From NCBI GenBank assembly GCA_030849465.1, contig JARVLF010000016.1, positions 930,001 to 994,000 of the forward strand: DNA of 64,000 nucleotides. Direction: 5' to 3'. The stretch's first letter is position 1; every line of letters starts with the position of its first letter. The position numbers were made by a program, and so were the translations under genes. Below, one piece after another: positions 18,452 to 26,300 of this stretch. Origin of the DNA: Moesziomyces globuligerus. Taxonomy: Eukaryota; Basidiomycota; Ustilaginomycetes; Ustilaginales; Ustilaginaceae. The notes beneath the pieces were generated by a model. The model searched no databases. It saw nothing but the letters and a program-made list of their open reading frames with translations, and was not told the origin of the DNA.

Positions 18452-20641
18452 CTAGGCGTCAACATGGAAGTACTTGACTTCGGCTACGATGATGCCGATG
18501 CCGATGACGGTGCTGGGAACGATGACGACGGCGCACCAGGTGAGGAACTGTCTAGCCCTCACACTGATGCCGCCCTGTTTAAGCCCGCCCAACCAGAGCA
18601 GACCAGCCAAGCTAGCGGCAAAGGTACCGCCCAAAGCGCCTACGTTGGAGCCAAAGGCGATCGAGTACTGGGCGACTTTGAGGATGAGTTGCTGGTCGTT
18701 CTGGGAGAGCGAGGCGATCTTTTGGGCAAAGAAAGGCGAGCGGATGGACTTTGTGAGCAAGATGGTTGCGCCGATGTTTGTGCCTCCGATATTGCAGAGG
18801 AGGATGCCGAGGAACGAGATGAAGAAGGCCGTGGCGACGTGGCCGGCCGCACAGACGCGACCGAGACCAGCGGCGAGGATGTTGATGAAGCCGACGTGCG
18901 CGAGAGCCTGGACGAGGATGAACATGGAAAAGGCAAACGGCAGCAGCGGAAAGGGCAGTCGCGAGAGGACGATGCTAACCGTCGGAAACATCTCGACCAG
19001 CCTCGCATGGAAGCGCATCACCCGTCGAATCAAGTTGCTACTCTTACCCTCTCTTGGCGAGGTCGAGGTGGGTCCGGCCGAGGCAGATTTGACCGAATCG
19101 AGCTCCGCAAGTCCTGCCGACATTGTTTGCATCTCGATCGCATCTCCACGTCCTCCCGCTACTTGGGTCGCATCTGCCTGCTGGGCATCGCCGGGTCGAG
19201 TGGCATTGGGATGGTCGACTTCGGCTTCGTCACGCGGCGTCACGCGCTCGAGCCCAAGCTTGCGCCACCGGAGCCAGTCTGCGACCGCATCGCGTACGAG
19301 GCACAGCACAGCACCGGGCACGGCGATCTCAAACACCTTGACGCCGCCGACGACCGAGGTGCCGACGAGCGTGGCGAGCGTAGCCGCCATGACGATGCTG
19401 CCAAAGATCGCACCGCTCTTGTCGACGAGTGCGGCGCGCGGATCGACGTCCGGCCGAATGATGGTTTCGGGGATGTAGATGAGTGGCGACCGCTTCTTGC
19501 GCTTGCCTCCCTCATCCCCATTGGACGCCTCGGCGGCGGTGGACGCGGTCTCAGAGACTCGTGCCGTGCTGGCACCGTTCGAAGGCAAAGCAGAAGGATC
19601 CGGATCCTGTACCGGCGCACTCGACCTGTGACGCATACCGTTCTTGGCGCTCGGAGCGCGCAGCTTGGAGCCGATCCCCGGTACGCTTTCGACGAGCTTG
19701 CGCAACGACGACTTATCCTCCTTGGCGTCGTCGGGCTTGACCGAGTCGCGATTGCGAAAGAAGATGAGCATGGCGACGAGACCACCCACCGCAGATCCAA
19801 AGGCCGGAAGCACCATGTAGGCGGTGTAGGTGATAAAGTTGACATCGAAGCCGGTGGCAATGACGAGATTGGTGGGGTTTGAACTGACGAGCACCGCCGA
19901 CGAGATGTTGGCAGCGACGAACTCGGCCCAGATCCAAGCGTCGGGGGGCGAGATGCCGGCGACGCGGGTGAAGTAGACGAGGAAGGCGGTGCCGGAGAGG
20001 ATGACGGGATCGTTGCCGACGAGCACGCCTGCGGACCAGAAGAAGAAGTAGAGGAGGAGGAAGAGCGTCTTGCCCTTTGCCTCGCGGCCGTTGCGACCGG
20101 CTTTGAGGCAGATGAGGAAGGCGAGGAAGCGCAACAGCCCGGTAGCGTCGAGCGAGATCGCAATGTAGGCCAACGAGATGAAGAGCGCAAGCACATCGTA
20201 CGGCTCGATGCCGTCTTCGCCGACGATGCCCTGGCGCACCTGTTCGCCGCCGATGGTCGTGGTGGCCAGCAGCACGAGCACACCGATCAGAGGCGCTGAG
20301 ACGTGATCGATGGTCATGTACATGGGCTTGTGCGCGGATTCGGATGCGGATGCGGAGGCGGATGCGGATGCGGATGCTCCCAGCTGCTGTTCGACGGTGC
20401 GCTCGTCATCGTCGTGAGACGAAGCATCGGGAGGCCCTGCAAGGAAGAGCCATGCCTTGCTCGCGGTGCGACGCAGAGGGTCAGCGAGCGGCTGTGGGAT
20501 GCGGATCTTGAGCGGATGGATGACGATCAGCGACACGCACGCAAACACGATGATGGCAAAGACGCCAAAGCCGTTGAGCGAGGTGCGGGTGGTGTCGACG
20601 GTGACCTCGCCGGCGCGCTTCCCGAGCACGCGCGCGTCCAT
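18452..20641 (-). CDS. Multi-pass anion/arsenite-permease-like transporter (ArsB/DASS, IT superfamily)
   Basis: 729 residues from ATG 20641 (MDARVLGKRAGEV). About 11-12 hydrophobic helices are visible, beginning with GVFAIIVFACVSLIVIH (about 23-39). Two re-entrant-type motifs mark the ion-transporter superfamily: SSNPTNLVIATGF in the first half and CNIGGTNIGATILLTKS in the second half, the duplicated Asn/Thr pattern of ArsB, DASS and CitM transporters. A charged loop of about 120 residues containing Ser/Ala-rich and RKKRSP sequence separates the two halves (about residues 310-430). Family members move arsenite, citrate, sulfate or dicarboxylates, and the sequence does not let me choose the substrate. 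Near the N-terminus a run of Ala-Ser repeats (about 85-99) is encoded by a hexanucleotide repeat. It is convergent with UTP18 and divergent from MRM2. Confidence 0.75.
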   Translation of the reverse strand: MDARVLGKRAGEVTVDTTRTSLNGFGVFAIIVFACVSLIVIHPLKIRIPQPLADPLRRTASKAWLFLAGPPDASSHDDDERTVEQQLGASASASASASASESAHKPMYMTIDHVSAPLIGVLVLLATTTIGGEQVRQGIVGEDGIEPYDVLALFISLAYIAISLDATGLLRFLAFLICLKAGRNGREAKGKTLFLLLYFFFWSAGVLVGNDPVILSGTAFLVYFTRVAGISPPDAWIWAEFVAANISSAVLVSSNPTNLVIATGFDVNFITYTAYMVLPAFGSAVGGLVAMLIFFRNRDSVKPDDAKEDKSSLRKLVESVPGIGSKLRAPSAKNGMRHRSSAPVQDPDPSALPSNGASTARVSETASTAAEASNGDEGGKRKKRSPLIYIPETIIRPDVDPRAALVDKSGAIFGSIVMAATLATLVGTSVVGGVKVFEIAVPGAVLCLVRDAVADWLRWRKLGLERVTPRDEAEVDHPNATRPGDAQQADATQVAGGRGDAIEMQTMSAGLAELDSVKSASAGPTSTSPREGKSSNLIRRVMRFHARLVEMFPTVSIVLSRLPFPLLPFAFSMFILVQALAHVGFINILAAGLGRVCAAGHVATAFFISFLGILLCNIGGTNIGATILLTKSIRSPFFAQKIASLSQNDQQLILKVAQYSIAFGSNVGALGGTFAASLAGLLWLGGLKQGGISVRARQFLTWCAVVIVPSTVIGIGIIVAEVKYFHVDA

Positions 20642-20972
20642 GGTGAGCGAGCGATGCAGTGGAGGAGATTGATGTAGAGAGGAAGAACGCAGGATCAGAG
20701 CAGCATCAGAAGGAGCATCAGAAGGAGCATCGTGAAGGAGGTTGATTCGTTGATCAGCGGCGTGCAAAGGTGTGGTGGGATGATAGCGAATGTCCATGCA
20801 TGGCATGCATGGTGTGCAGCTGCAACGAATTTCCTGGTCCTCTTGGCTCGAGCCCAGCCAAGCTCTGATCTCCTCCACGTGCGAATCTTGGCCGGCGGCC
20901 TGCATTTTTTTCTTTTTCTTTTTCCTATTTCGGCACGGCCCGGGCTAATCGCCGTTGCCTTCCACTTTTGAT
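20642..20972. promoter_or_regulatory. Divergent promoter region of the transporter and MRM2, with a tandem repeat
   Basis: 331 bp between head-to-head genes. At 20702-20731 a 12-bp unit, GCATCAGAAGGA, is repeated twice with a partial third copy. A polypyrimidine tract (about 20903-20930, rich in T with C) lies 45-70 bp before the MRM2 ATG. No TATA box is evident. Confidence 0.4.
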
Positions 20973-22004
20973 ATGCATCTCGCCAGAGCGATGCCGCCGA
21001 TCGCATCGCCGGTGAGGCAGACAAGCCTCGCACATGTCGCGCTCCTATCAGGGCTGCCTGCATGGCCTGCATGGCCTGCAGCGTTGCCAGGGCAGACTGG
21101 CGTGAGGTGGGCGTCCTCGAAGCGCGGCGGGTCGTCGAGCCGGTACATGCAGCGGCAACGGACGGACGTGTACGTCAAGCAGCGAGGCAGAGCGATGGTC
21201 GACGACGAGGATCAAGCAGCATCGGCCGGAGCTGGATACGTGGCGCGCTCGGCGTTCAAGCTGCTGCAGCTCGACGACCGGTACAAGTTCCTGCGGCCGG
21301 GACGGGTGATGGTCGACCTCGGCGCTGCTCCGGGCGGCTGGAGCCAGGCGATCGTCGAGCGCACACGCTCGAGATCGTCCAAACCATCGCGAAAGCTGCA
21401 AGGCGACGCTGACTCCACCGAGGCGCTGTGCAGTACGCCCGTGTTTGCGCTCGATCTACTGCCTGTGGCCGAGATTGCGGGCGTGACCTCGATCCAGGGT
21501 GACTTTCTCCAGGGCGGTGTGCAGGCACAGCTGAGGCAGCTCGTGGCAGACGCAGCAAGCAGACCCAATGCAGGAGATCCGATGGACCAGAACGATGGAT
21601 TCGTCGACGTGGTGGTGAGCGACATGATGGCCAACACGACGGGCAATCCCATCACCGACACCGAGGCCTCGCTCGAGCTCTGCCGAGCCGCGGCCAGCTT
21701 TGCCTTTGACACGCTGCGCCGCGACGAGCGTGCGAACAAGGCGGACGGCGCGGCCAGCAAGTCGAGGTCGCCGACCGCGCTAGCAGCGAGCAGCTCGGTG
21801 CTGGTGATGAAGTACTTCATGTCGCACGAAGCCGATGTGTTCCGCAAGCAGGTCCTCCAGCCGCACTTCCACTTTGTCAAGGCCGAGAAGATGGATGCCA
21901 GCCGCAAAGAGTCGCGCGAACAATTCTGGGTCTGCATCGGATTCAAGGGCAAGCGGTCGCAGGCGACGCTAACGGCACATGCAGAGTCGATAGCATACTC
22001 CTAG
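20973..22004 (+). CDS. MRM2: Mitochondrial 2'-O-ribose rRNA methyltransferase (FtsJ/RrmJ family, Mrm2-like)
   Basis: 343 residues. ATG at 20973 gives MHLARAMPPIASP, a basic, Ala/Ser/Trp-containing presequence; the frame upstream opens only at a TTG. The FtsJ core starts near RSAFKLLQLDDRYKFL (the first catalytic Lys), followed by the SAM-binding loop VMVDLGAAPGGWSQ, the acidic catalytic residue in VVVSDMMANTTGNP and the catalytic Lys of VLVMKYFMS, i.e. the K-D-K-E tetrad layout. In yeast, Mrm2 methylates a uridine of the mitochondrial 21S rRNA peptidyl-transferase loop. The presequence argues for Mrm2 over the nuclear Spb1 or the cytosolic Trm7. Two insertions are seen, at RSRSSKPSRKLQGDADS (between the SAM loop and the second strand) and near RANKADGAASKSRS. 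The presequence holds a tandem 9-bp repeat giving AWPAWPA. Confidence 0.88.
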   Translation: MHLARAMPPIASPVRQTSLAHVALLSGLPAWPAWPAALPGQTGVRWASSKRGGSSSRYMQRQRTDVYVKQRGRAMVDDEDQAASAGAGYVARSAFKLLQLDDRYKFLRPGRVMVDLGAAPGGWSQAIVERTRSRSSKPSRKLQGDADSTEALCSTPVFALDLLPVAEIAGVTSIQGDFLQGGVQAQLRQLVADAASRPNAGDPMDQNDGFVDVVVSDMMANTTGNPITDTEASLELCRAAASFAFDTLRRDERANKADGAASKSRSPTALAASSSVLVMKYFMSHEADVFRKQVLQPHFHFVKAEKMDASRKESREQFWVCIGFKGKRSQATLTAHAESIAYS

Positions 22005-22390
22005 CTCGATACGCAAAGCAGACTTTACAGTAGCACCGAGTGAAGCAGCGCGTCGAACGAGGACTGCCAGCCAGAGAGCGAGCGCGCGCGAGAAATGCCA
22101 ACGCCAAACCCGGCTGAGCAGCGCGCGGAAGTGTTGGTCTTGAGCGACTCTGTTTAGAGCTCTGCTGCAGCGCTCGCAAAAAGGGTCCAATGCGCGCCGC
22201 ACGAGCCCCTGAATACTGCCCTCGTGCTGGCTGCACCTCGACCACCATCCATCCCAACTGCCTACATCCGCTCGCCTCCGCCCCCTCAAGCTCATCATGC
22301 GCGCCCGCTAGCTCACTCCAGCAGCAGCGCATAAACACCGTCAGCCCATACACAAGACGCTACATCGCCTTCGCTTGACGCCTTGTCACC
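22005..22390. other. Intergenic region between MRM2 and the membrane protein gene
   Basis: 386 bp between two plus-strand genes. The right half is C-rich (CCTCG/CATCC tracts up to 22380) and contains no TATA box or repeat. No gene is seen. Confidence 0.5.
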
Positions 22391-24070
22391 ATGTCATCCA
22401 GCGCGCACCCCGCTCGACCCAGAGCGAGCTCCTACATCCTCGTCTCCTCCTCCTCTGCTCCCACACACCCGGACGAAGCAGCACCCACATCCGACAGCTA
22501 TACAACTTCCGGTCGCAGCCGACCGCGCCTCTTCTTCCTCCTTCCGCTCGTCGCCTTGCTTGACATCGCGGCGGCCGTCCTGCTCGGCGTCCTCGTGCTG
22601 CGTCACGAAACGCGCCCGGCGAACTCGAGCCCGTCGACAGACGACCCCATCCTCGTCGCCGTCCGCTCGCGCGCCACCGATTCGCCGTCCGACGATGCGA
22701 CGTGGGAGCGCCAAAAGATCGTCATGGCCGTCGTCGCCTTTTCCGTGGCGCGCGCCACCGCGTACGCGATCATAGGCATCAGCACGCGCATCCGCCAGCT
22801 CGGCGTGACCGTCGCCGCGATCAGCATCCTCAGCACGCTCTTCTACGTCTCGGTCGCCAACCTGCTCTTCCAGGCGCGCGCCAAGCCCGACGTCCCCGAC
22901 GCCAGCCACCTCGCGTGGTCCGAGGTAGCCAGCTTCGCGCATCCGTCGCACTGGATCGATGCCTTGCGAACCTTCCGGCCCACCATGCCCATCCTCGTCG
23001 GCGCGCAGCAGGCGTTTACGCTGTTCGAGTGGATCCTCTACATCGCCGTCGTCGGCGTCAAGATCCCGCCTGGCGGCAATCCGGTCACGGCCAAGCGGTG
23101 GGCACGCAACCTCGCGCAGGATCCCGACTTCCAGCGCGGCGTCGATGCTCAAAGCCTCTACCCCTCCGAAGACGGCTCGCCCGACGACCGGGAACAGGCA
23201 GCGGCAGGAGGTGCCCATGCCGGCGATGACGACGATCGCTCTGTCACTCCGCACGCCCACACTCCGACGCAGCACGAGTCGAGCGAGGCCGGTCGACCCT
23301 TGCTCGGCACCAGTCCAGTCCGACCACGCGGTTACGGCAGCACCCTGTCCGAGCCCAGGACACCGCAGGGCGCATCGCAGTCGCCCTCGGCCTCGACACG
23401 CCTGCAGGCAGGTACGGCGGCCCAGCAGACGCCTGGCATGGGTCGCAGTGCGTCGAATCGCTCCGGCATGTACTCCAAGTCGCCGGGCGCCGCCGAGCTC
23501 GCGCTGCCATCGCGAAGAGCCTCGGCGTACGCTGGCGATGACGACGGAGAGATCGACGAAGACCATGACGAGGATGACGAGGAGGGCGGAGAGAGCGAGG
23601 AGGCCGAGGGCAGTGATCCGGACGACATTATCGACATTACGCCCAACCGCGCTGTGGCGCGCAAGGAGGCGCGGCTGCGACTCGCGCGAGCCGCACTGCC
23701 CGAACGACGGGCCTCGGTGGGCACGCTCGGCACGCTCGGCACGCTCAGCATCTTTGGCAACCACCCGGGCGGCGGCAGTAGCGAATCGACCGGTGCAGAT
23801 GCAGCGTCGAAGGGTGCAGCACGAGGACCGGGCGTGTTCTCCGACGAGGCAGGCAGTCCGCTCGCACGCAAAGCGCAGCACGACGAGATGCCAGCGACGC
23901 AGATGACCGCCGCCGCCTCCGCCCCGTCCACCGCCGAGCCGAGACAGGCGTCCATGGGCCTGATGCCCTCGTCGAGCAGCACGCGCAGCGCCTCGACACG
24001 CACGAGCTCGGCCAGCAAGGAGCGCAAATTCAAGCTGCCAAGGTGGTTGAAGCCCGGTCGCAAGAAGTAG
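22391..24070 (+). CDS. Unrecognised four-helix membrane protein with acidic cytosolic tail
   Basis: 559 residues from ATG 22391; I do not recognise the family. Four hydrophobic segments can be seen: about 46-69 (LFFLLPLVALLDIAAAVLLG), about 108-128 (IVMAVVAFSVARATAYAIIG), about 135-157 (LGVTVAAISILSTLFYVSVA) and about 203-224 (ILVGAQQAFTLFEWILYIAV). The rest, about 330 residues, is hydrophilic and low complexity: a Ser/Pro-rich part, a dense acidic block (DDDGEIDEDHDEDDEEGGES), a DDIIDITPN segment, a Gly-Thr-Leu repeat (GTLGTLGTLS) and a basic end (KLPRWLKPGRKK). There is no signal peptide. The layout resembles fungal vacuolar or plasma-membrane tetraspan proteins with a long regulatory tail, but no function can be claimed. 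Strong GC3 bias through the frame supports a real gene. Confidence 0.75.
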   Translation: MSSSAHPARPRASSYILVSSSSAPTHPDEAAPTSDSYTTSGRSRPRLFFLLPLVALLDIAAAVLLGVLVLRHETRPANSSPSTDDPILVAVRSRATDSPSDDATWERQKIVMAVVAFSVARATAYAIIGISTRIRQLGVTVAAISILSTLFYVSVANLLFQARAKPDVPDASHLAWSEVASFAHPSHWIDALRTFRPTMPILVGAQQAFTLFEWILYIAVVGVKIPPGGNPVTAKRWARNLAQDPDFQRGVDAQSLYPSEDGSPDDREQAAAGGAHAGDDDDRSVTPHAHTPTQHESSEAGRPLLGTSPVRPRGYGSTLSEPRTPQGASQSPSASTRLQAGTAAQQTPGMGRSASNRSGMYSKSPGAAELALPSRRASAYAGDDDGEIDEDHDEDDEEGGESEEAEGSDPDDIIDITPNRAVARKEARLRLARAALPERRASVGTLGTLGTLSIFGNHPGGGSSESTGADAASKGAARGPGVFSDEAGSPLARKAQHDEMPATQMTAAASAPSTAEPRQASMGLMPSSSSTRSASTRTSSASKERKFKLPRWLKPGRKK

Positions 24071-24350
24071 CCATCGTCCATCGGGAATGCATCCATCGGG
24101 TTCTAGGCCGCGAATCGGCGCTAGCGGTCTCTGTTGAGGCCTTCGGGGCATGTGGAGCAGTCAACGCTCACTTGGCTGGAGCGCATGAGCTGAGCCAAGT
24201 TGGACTTGAGACGGCTGTCTATCTCCGTCCGGCTACTTGCTGAGTGAGGAAAATCTTGGAAATGCTGGTCTGGCAGCCAACAAAAGTCGGATGGCGCGAT
24301 CTTGAGCCTGGGCCAAGTTGGCTCGTGCCTCGTCGCCGAGGCACGATCGG

Positions 24351-26141
24351 ATGCGCTTCAGGCTGACTTTACTCGTTCGGACCTGTCATCTATCTTGCCT
24401 CGCTGCTTCCATAACCCTACTCGTCTTCGATCGCTGCCTGCGCCTAGCCTCATCGCCTGTGCGCTTGCCCCCCGCTCGGACTCTGTTCAAGATACCTCGT
24501 CTCGCCCTCACCCGTCTCTTGGCTCCGCCGCGTGCGCTGCCTGCCTCGCGAGCCCTCTCCACCACCACCGCCCGCACCGCTCCCGTCCGCCTGCTGCGCG
24601 CCGACAAGCTGTCTCGCCCCACCGCCGCATCTCGTCTCGAGCAGACCCGCATCCACCTCGCCTCTTTCACCACCTCGTCGTCTGCCGCCATGCCGCCTCT
24701 GCCCAAGCCCTCGTCGGCGCACTACGACATGGTCGTCATCGGCGGCGGTTCCGGTGCCATGGGCGCCTCGCGCCGCGCCGCCGCCTACGGCAAGAAGGTC
24801 TGCGTCATTGAGGAGGACGGACGTCTCGGCGGCACCTGCGTCAACGTCGGATGCGTGCCCAAGAAGCTCATGTGGCACGCCGCCGACATGGCCGAGCACC
24901 TCAAGGAGGCGCCCGAGTACGGCTTTGGCAACGTCGACAACCGCCCCGAGGTGCCCGGCTTCGCCTGGAACTACTTTGCCGAGAAGCGCGACGCCTACGT
25001 CCGCAGGCTCAACGGCATCTACGACCGCAACCTCGACAAGGACGGCGTCGAGTACCTCTCGGGCCACGGCAAGCTGACGGGCAAGAACGAGGTCGAGATC
25101 ACCATGCGCGGCGACGACGGCCAGTTCAACGCCGGCACCTTCAAGGTCACGGGCGATCGCATCGTCATCGCCACGGGCGGCAGGCCCATCATCCCCTCGG
25201 ACGACAAGATCCCCGGCGCCAGCCTCGGCATCCACTCGGACGGCTTCTTTGCGCTCCGCGACCAGCCCAAGCGCGTCGTCGTCGTCGGCGCAGGCTACAT
25301 CGCCGTCGAGCTCGCCGGCGTCTTCAACACGCTCGGCTCCGAGACGCATCTGCTCATCCGTCACGACACCTTCCTCCGTCCGTTTGACCCCATCATCTCG
25401 GAGACGCTCCAGGACTACATGTCCAAGACGGGCCTCCGCGTGCATCAGAAGACCAACATCACGCGCGTCTCGGGCGGCAACGGCGCGCCGCTCACCATCG
25501 AGACCGACCAGGGCGAGAGCATCGAGGCCGACTGCCTGCTCTGGGCCATCGGTCGTCGACCCAACACGGACAACCTCGGCCTCGAGCGCGTCGGCGTCGA
25601 GCTCGACAAGGGCGGCAACATTGTGGTGGACAAGTACCAGGAGACCAACGTGCCCGGCATCTTTGCCATCGGCGACATCCAGGGCAAGGCGCTGCTGACG
25701 CCCGTCGCCATCGCCGCCGGCAGGAAGCTCTCCAACCGTCTCTACGGCCACTCGAGCCTCAAGGACGATCACATGGACTACAACAACATCCCCACCGTCA
25801 TCTTTTCCCACCCCACCTCGGGCACCGTCGGTCTCAGCGAGCCCGAAGCCATCGAAAAGTTCGGCAAGCACAACGTCAGCGTGCACACGTCCAAGTTCGT
25901 CAGCATGTACTACGGAATGTTGGAGCACAAGGCGCCGAGCGCCTTCAAGATGGTCGTGGGGCCGGGCGACAAGGTGGTTGGGCTGCACATTGTCGGTCTC
26001 GGTGCAGACGAGATGTTGCAGGGCTTTGCTGTGGCCGTCAAGATGGGCGCGACCGTCAAGGACTTCCAGGAGACCTGCGCCATTCACCCCACGAGCGGAG
26101 AAGAGGTCGTCACCATGGTCCCCACCACCCGCAAGGCTTGA
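24351..26141 (+). CDS. GLR1: Glutathione reductase, with mitochondrial and cytosolic start codons
   Basis: 596 residues from ATG 24351 or 483 from the in-frame ATG at 24690, which has the context GCCGCCATG. The enzyme reduces GSSG with NADPH using FAD and a redox disulfide. Short-form landmarks: FAD site [17 protein letters not shown] (15-31), active-site disulfide C50 and C55 in [18 protein letters not shown] site [16 protein letters not shown], second FAD motif [20 protein letters not shown], and the C-terminal catalytic His-Glu in IHPTSGEE. The 113 residues before the second ATG are rich in Arg, Ser, Leu and Ala, almost lack acidic residues and contain [12 protein letters not shown], as expected for a mitochondrial presequence. 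In S. cerevisiae, Glr1 is targeted to both compartments by alternative starts; the same is inferred here. Codons are almost all C- or G-ending, suggesting high expression. A C17 run begins 11 bp after the stop. Confidence 0.95.
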   Translation: MRFRLTLLVRTCHLSCLAASITLLVFDRCLRLASSPVRLPPARTLFKIPRLALTRLLAPPRALPASRALSTTTARTAPVRLLRADKLSRPTAASRLEQTRIHLASFTTSSSAAMPPLPKPSSAHYDMVVIGGGSGAMGASRRAAAYGKKVCVIEEDGRLGGTCVNVGCVPKKLMWHAADMAEHLKEAPEYGFGNVDNRPEVPGFAWNYFAEKRDAYVRRLNGIYDRNLDKDGVEYLSGHGKLTGKNEVEITMRGDDGQFNAGTFKVTGDRIVIATGGRPIIPSDDKIPGASLGIHSDGFFALRDQPKRVVVVGAGYIAVELAGVFNTLGSETHLLIRHDTFLRPFDPIISETLQDYMSKTGLRVHQKTNITRVSGGNGAPLTIETDQGESIEADCLLWAIGRRPNTDNLGLERVGVELDKGGNIVVDKYQETNVPGIFAIGDIQGKALLTPVAIAAGRKLSNRLYGHSSLKDDHMDYNNIPTVIFSHPTSGTVGLSEPEAIEKFGKHNVSVHTSKFVSMYYGMLEHKAPSAFKMVVGPGDKVVGLHIVGLGADEMLQGFAVAVKMGATVKDFQETCAIHPTSGEEVVTMVPTTRKA

Positions 26142-26152
26142 TCTCTCCCTTT

Positions 26153-26169
26153 CCCCCCCCCCCCCCCCC
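26153..26169. repeat. C17 homopolymer between GLR1 and the formin gene
   Basis: Seventeen consecutive C begin 11 bp after the GLR1 stop, in the 159-bp gap between convergent GLR1 and the formin. A (GT)7 run follows at 26239-26252. The length of such a run may be unreliable in assembly. Confidence 0.8.
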
Positions 26170-26300
26170 GCTTTTGGGCTCACGAGTAGATGTTTTTGGT
26201 CTCAATGCGCGTGGATCTTTGAGGTCGAGTTCTTTCGCGTGTGTGTGTGTGTCGGATTGCGAGCAGGGTCGTGCAGTGTGACAAGCGTGAGGAGCGGGGA

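Noticed and set aside
24450..26183. 577-codon minus-strand open frame opposite glutathione reductase
   Set aside because: Antisense shadow created by extreme GC3 bias of GLR1.
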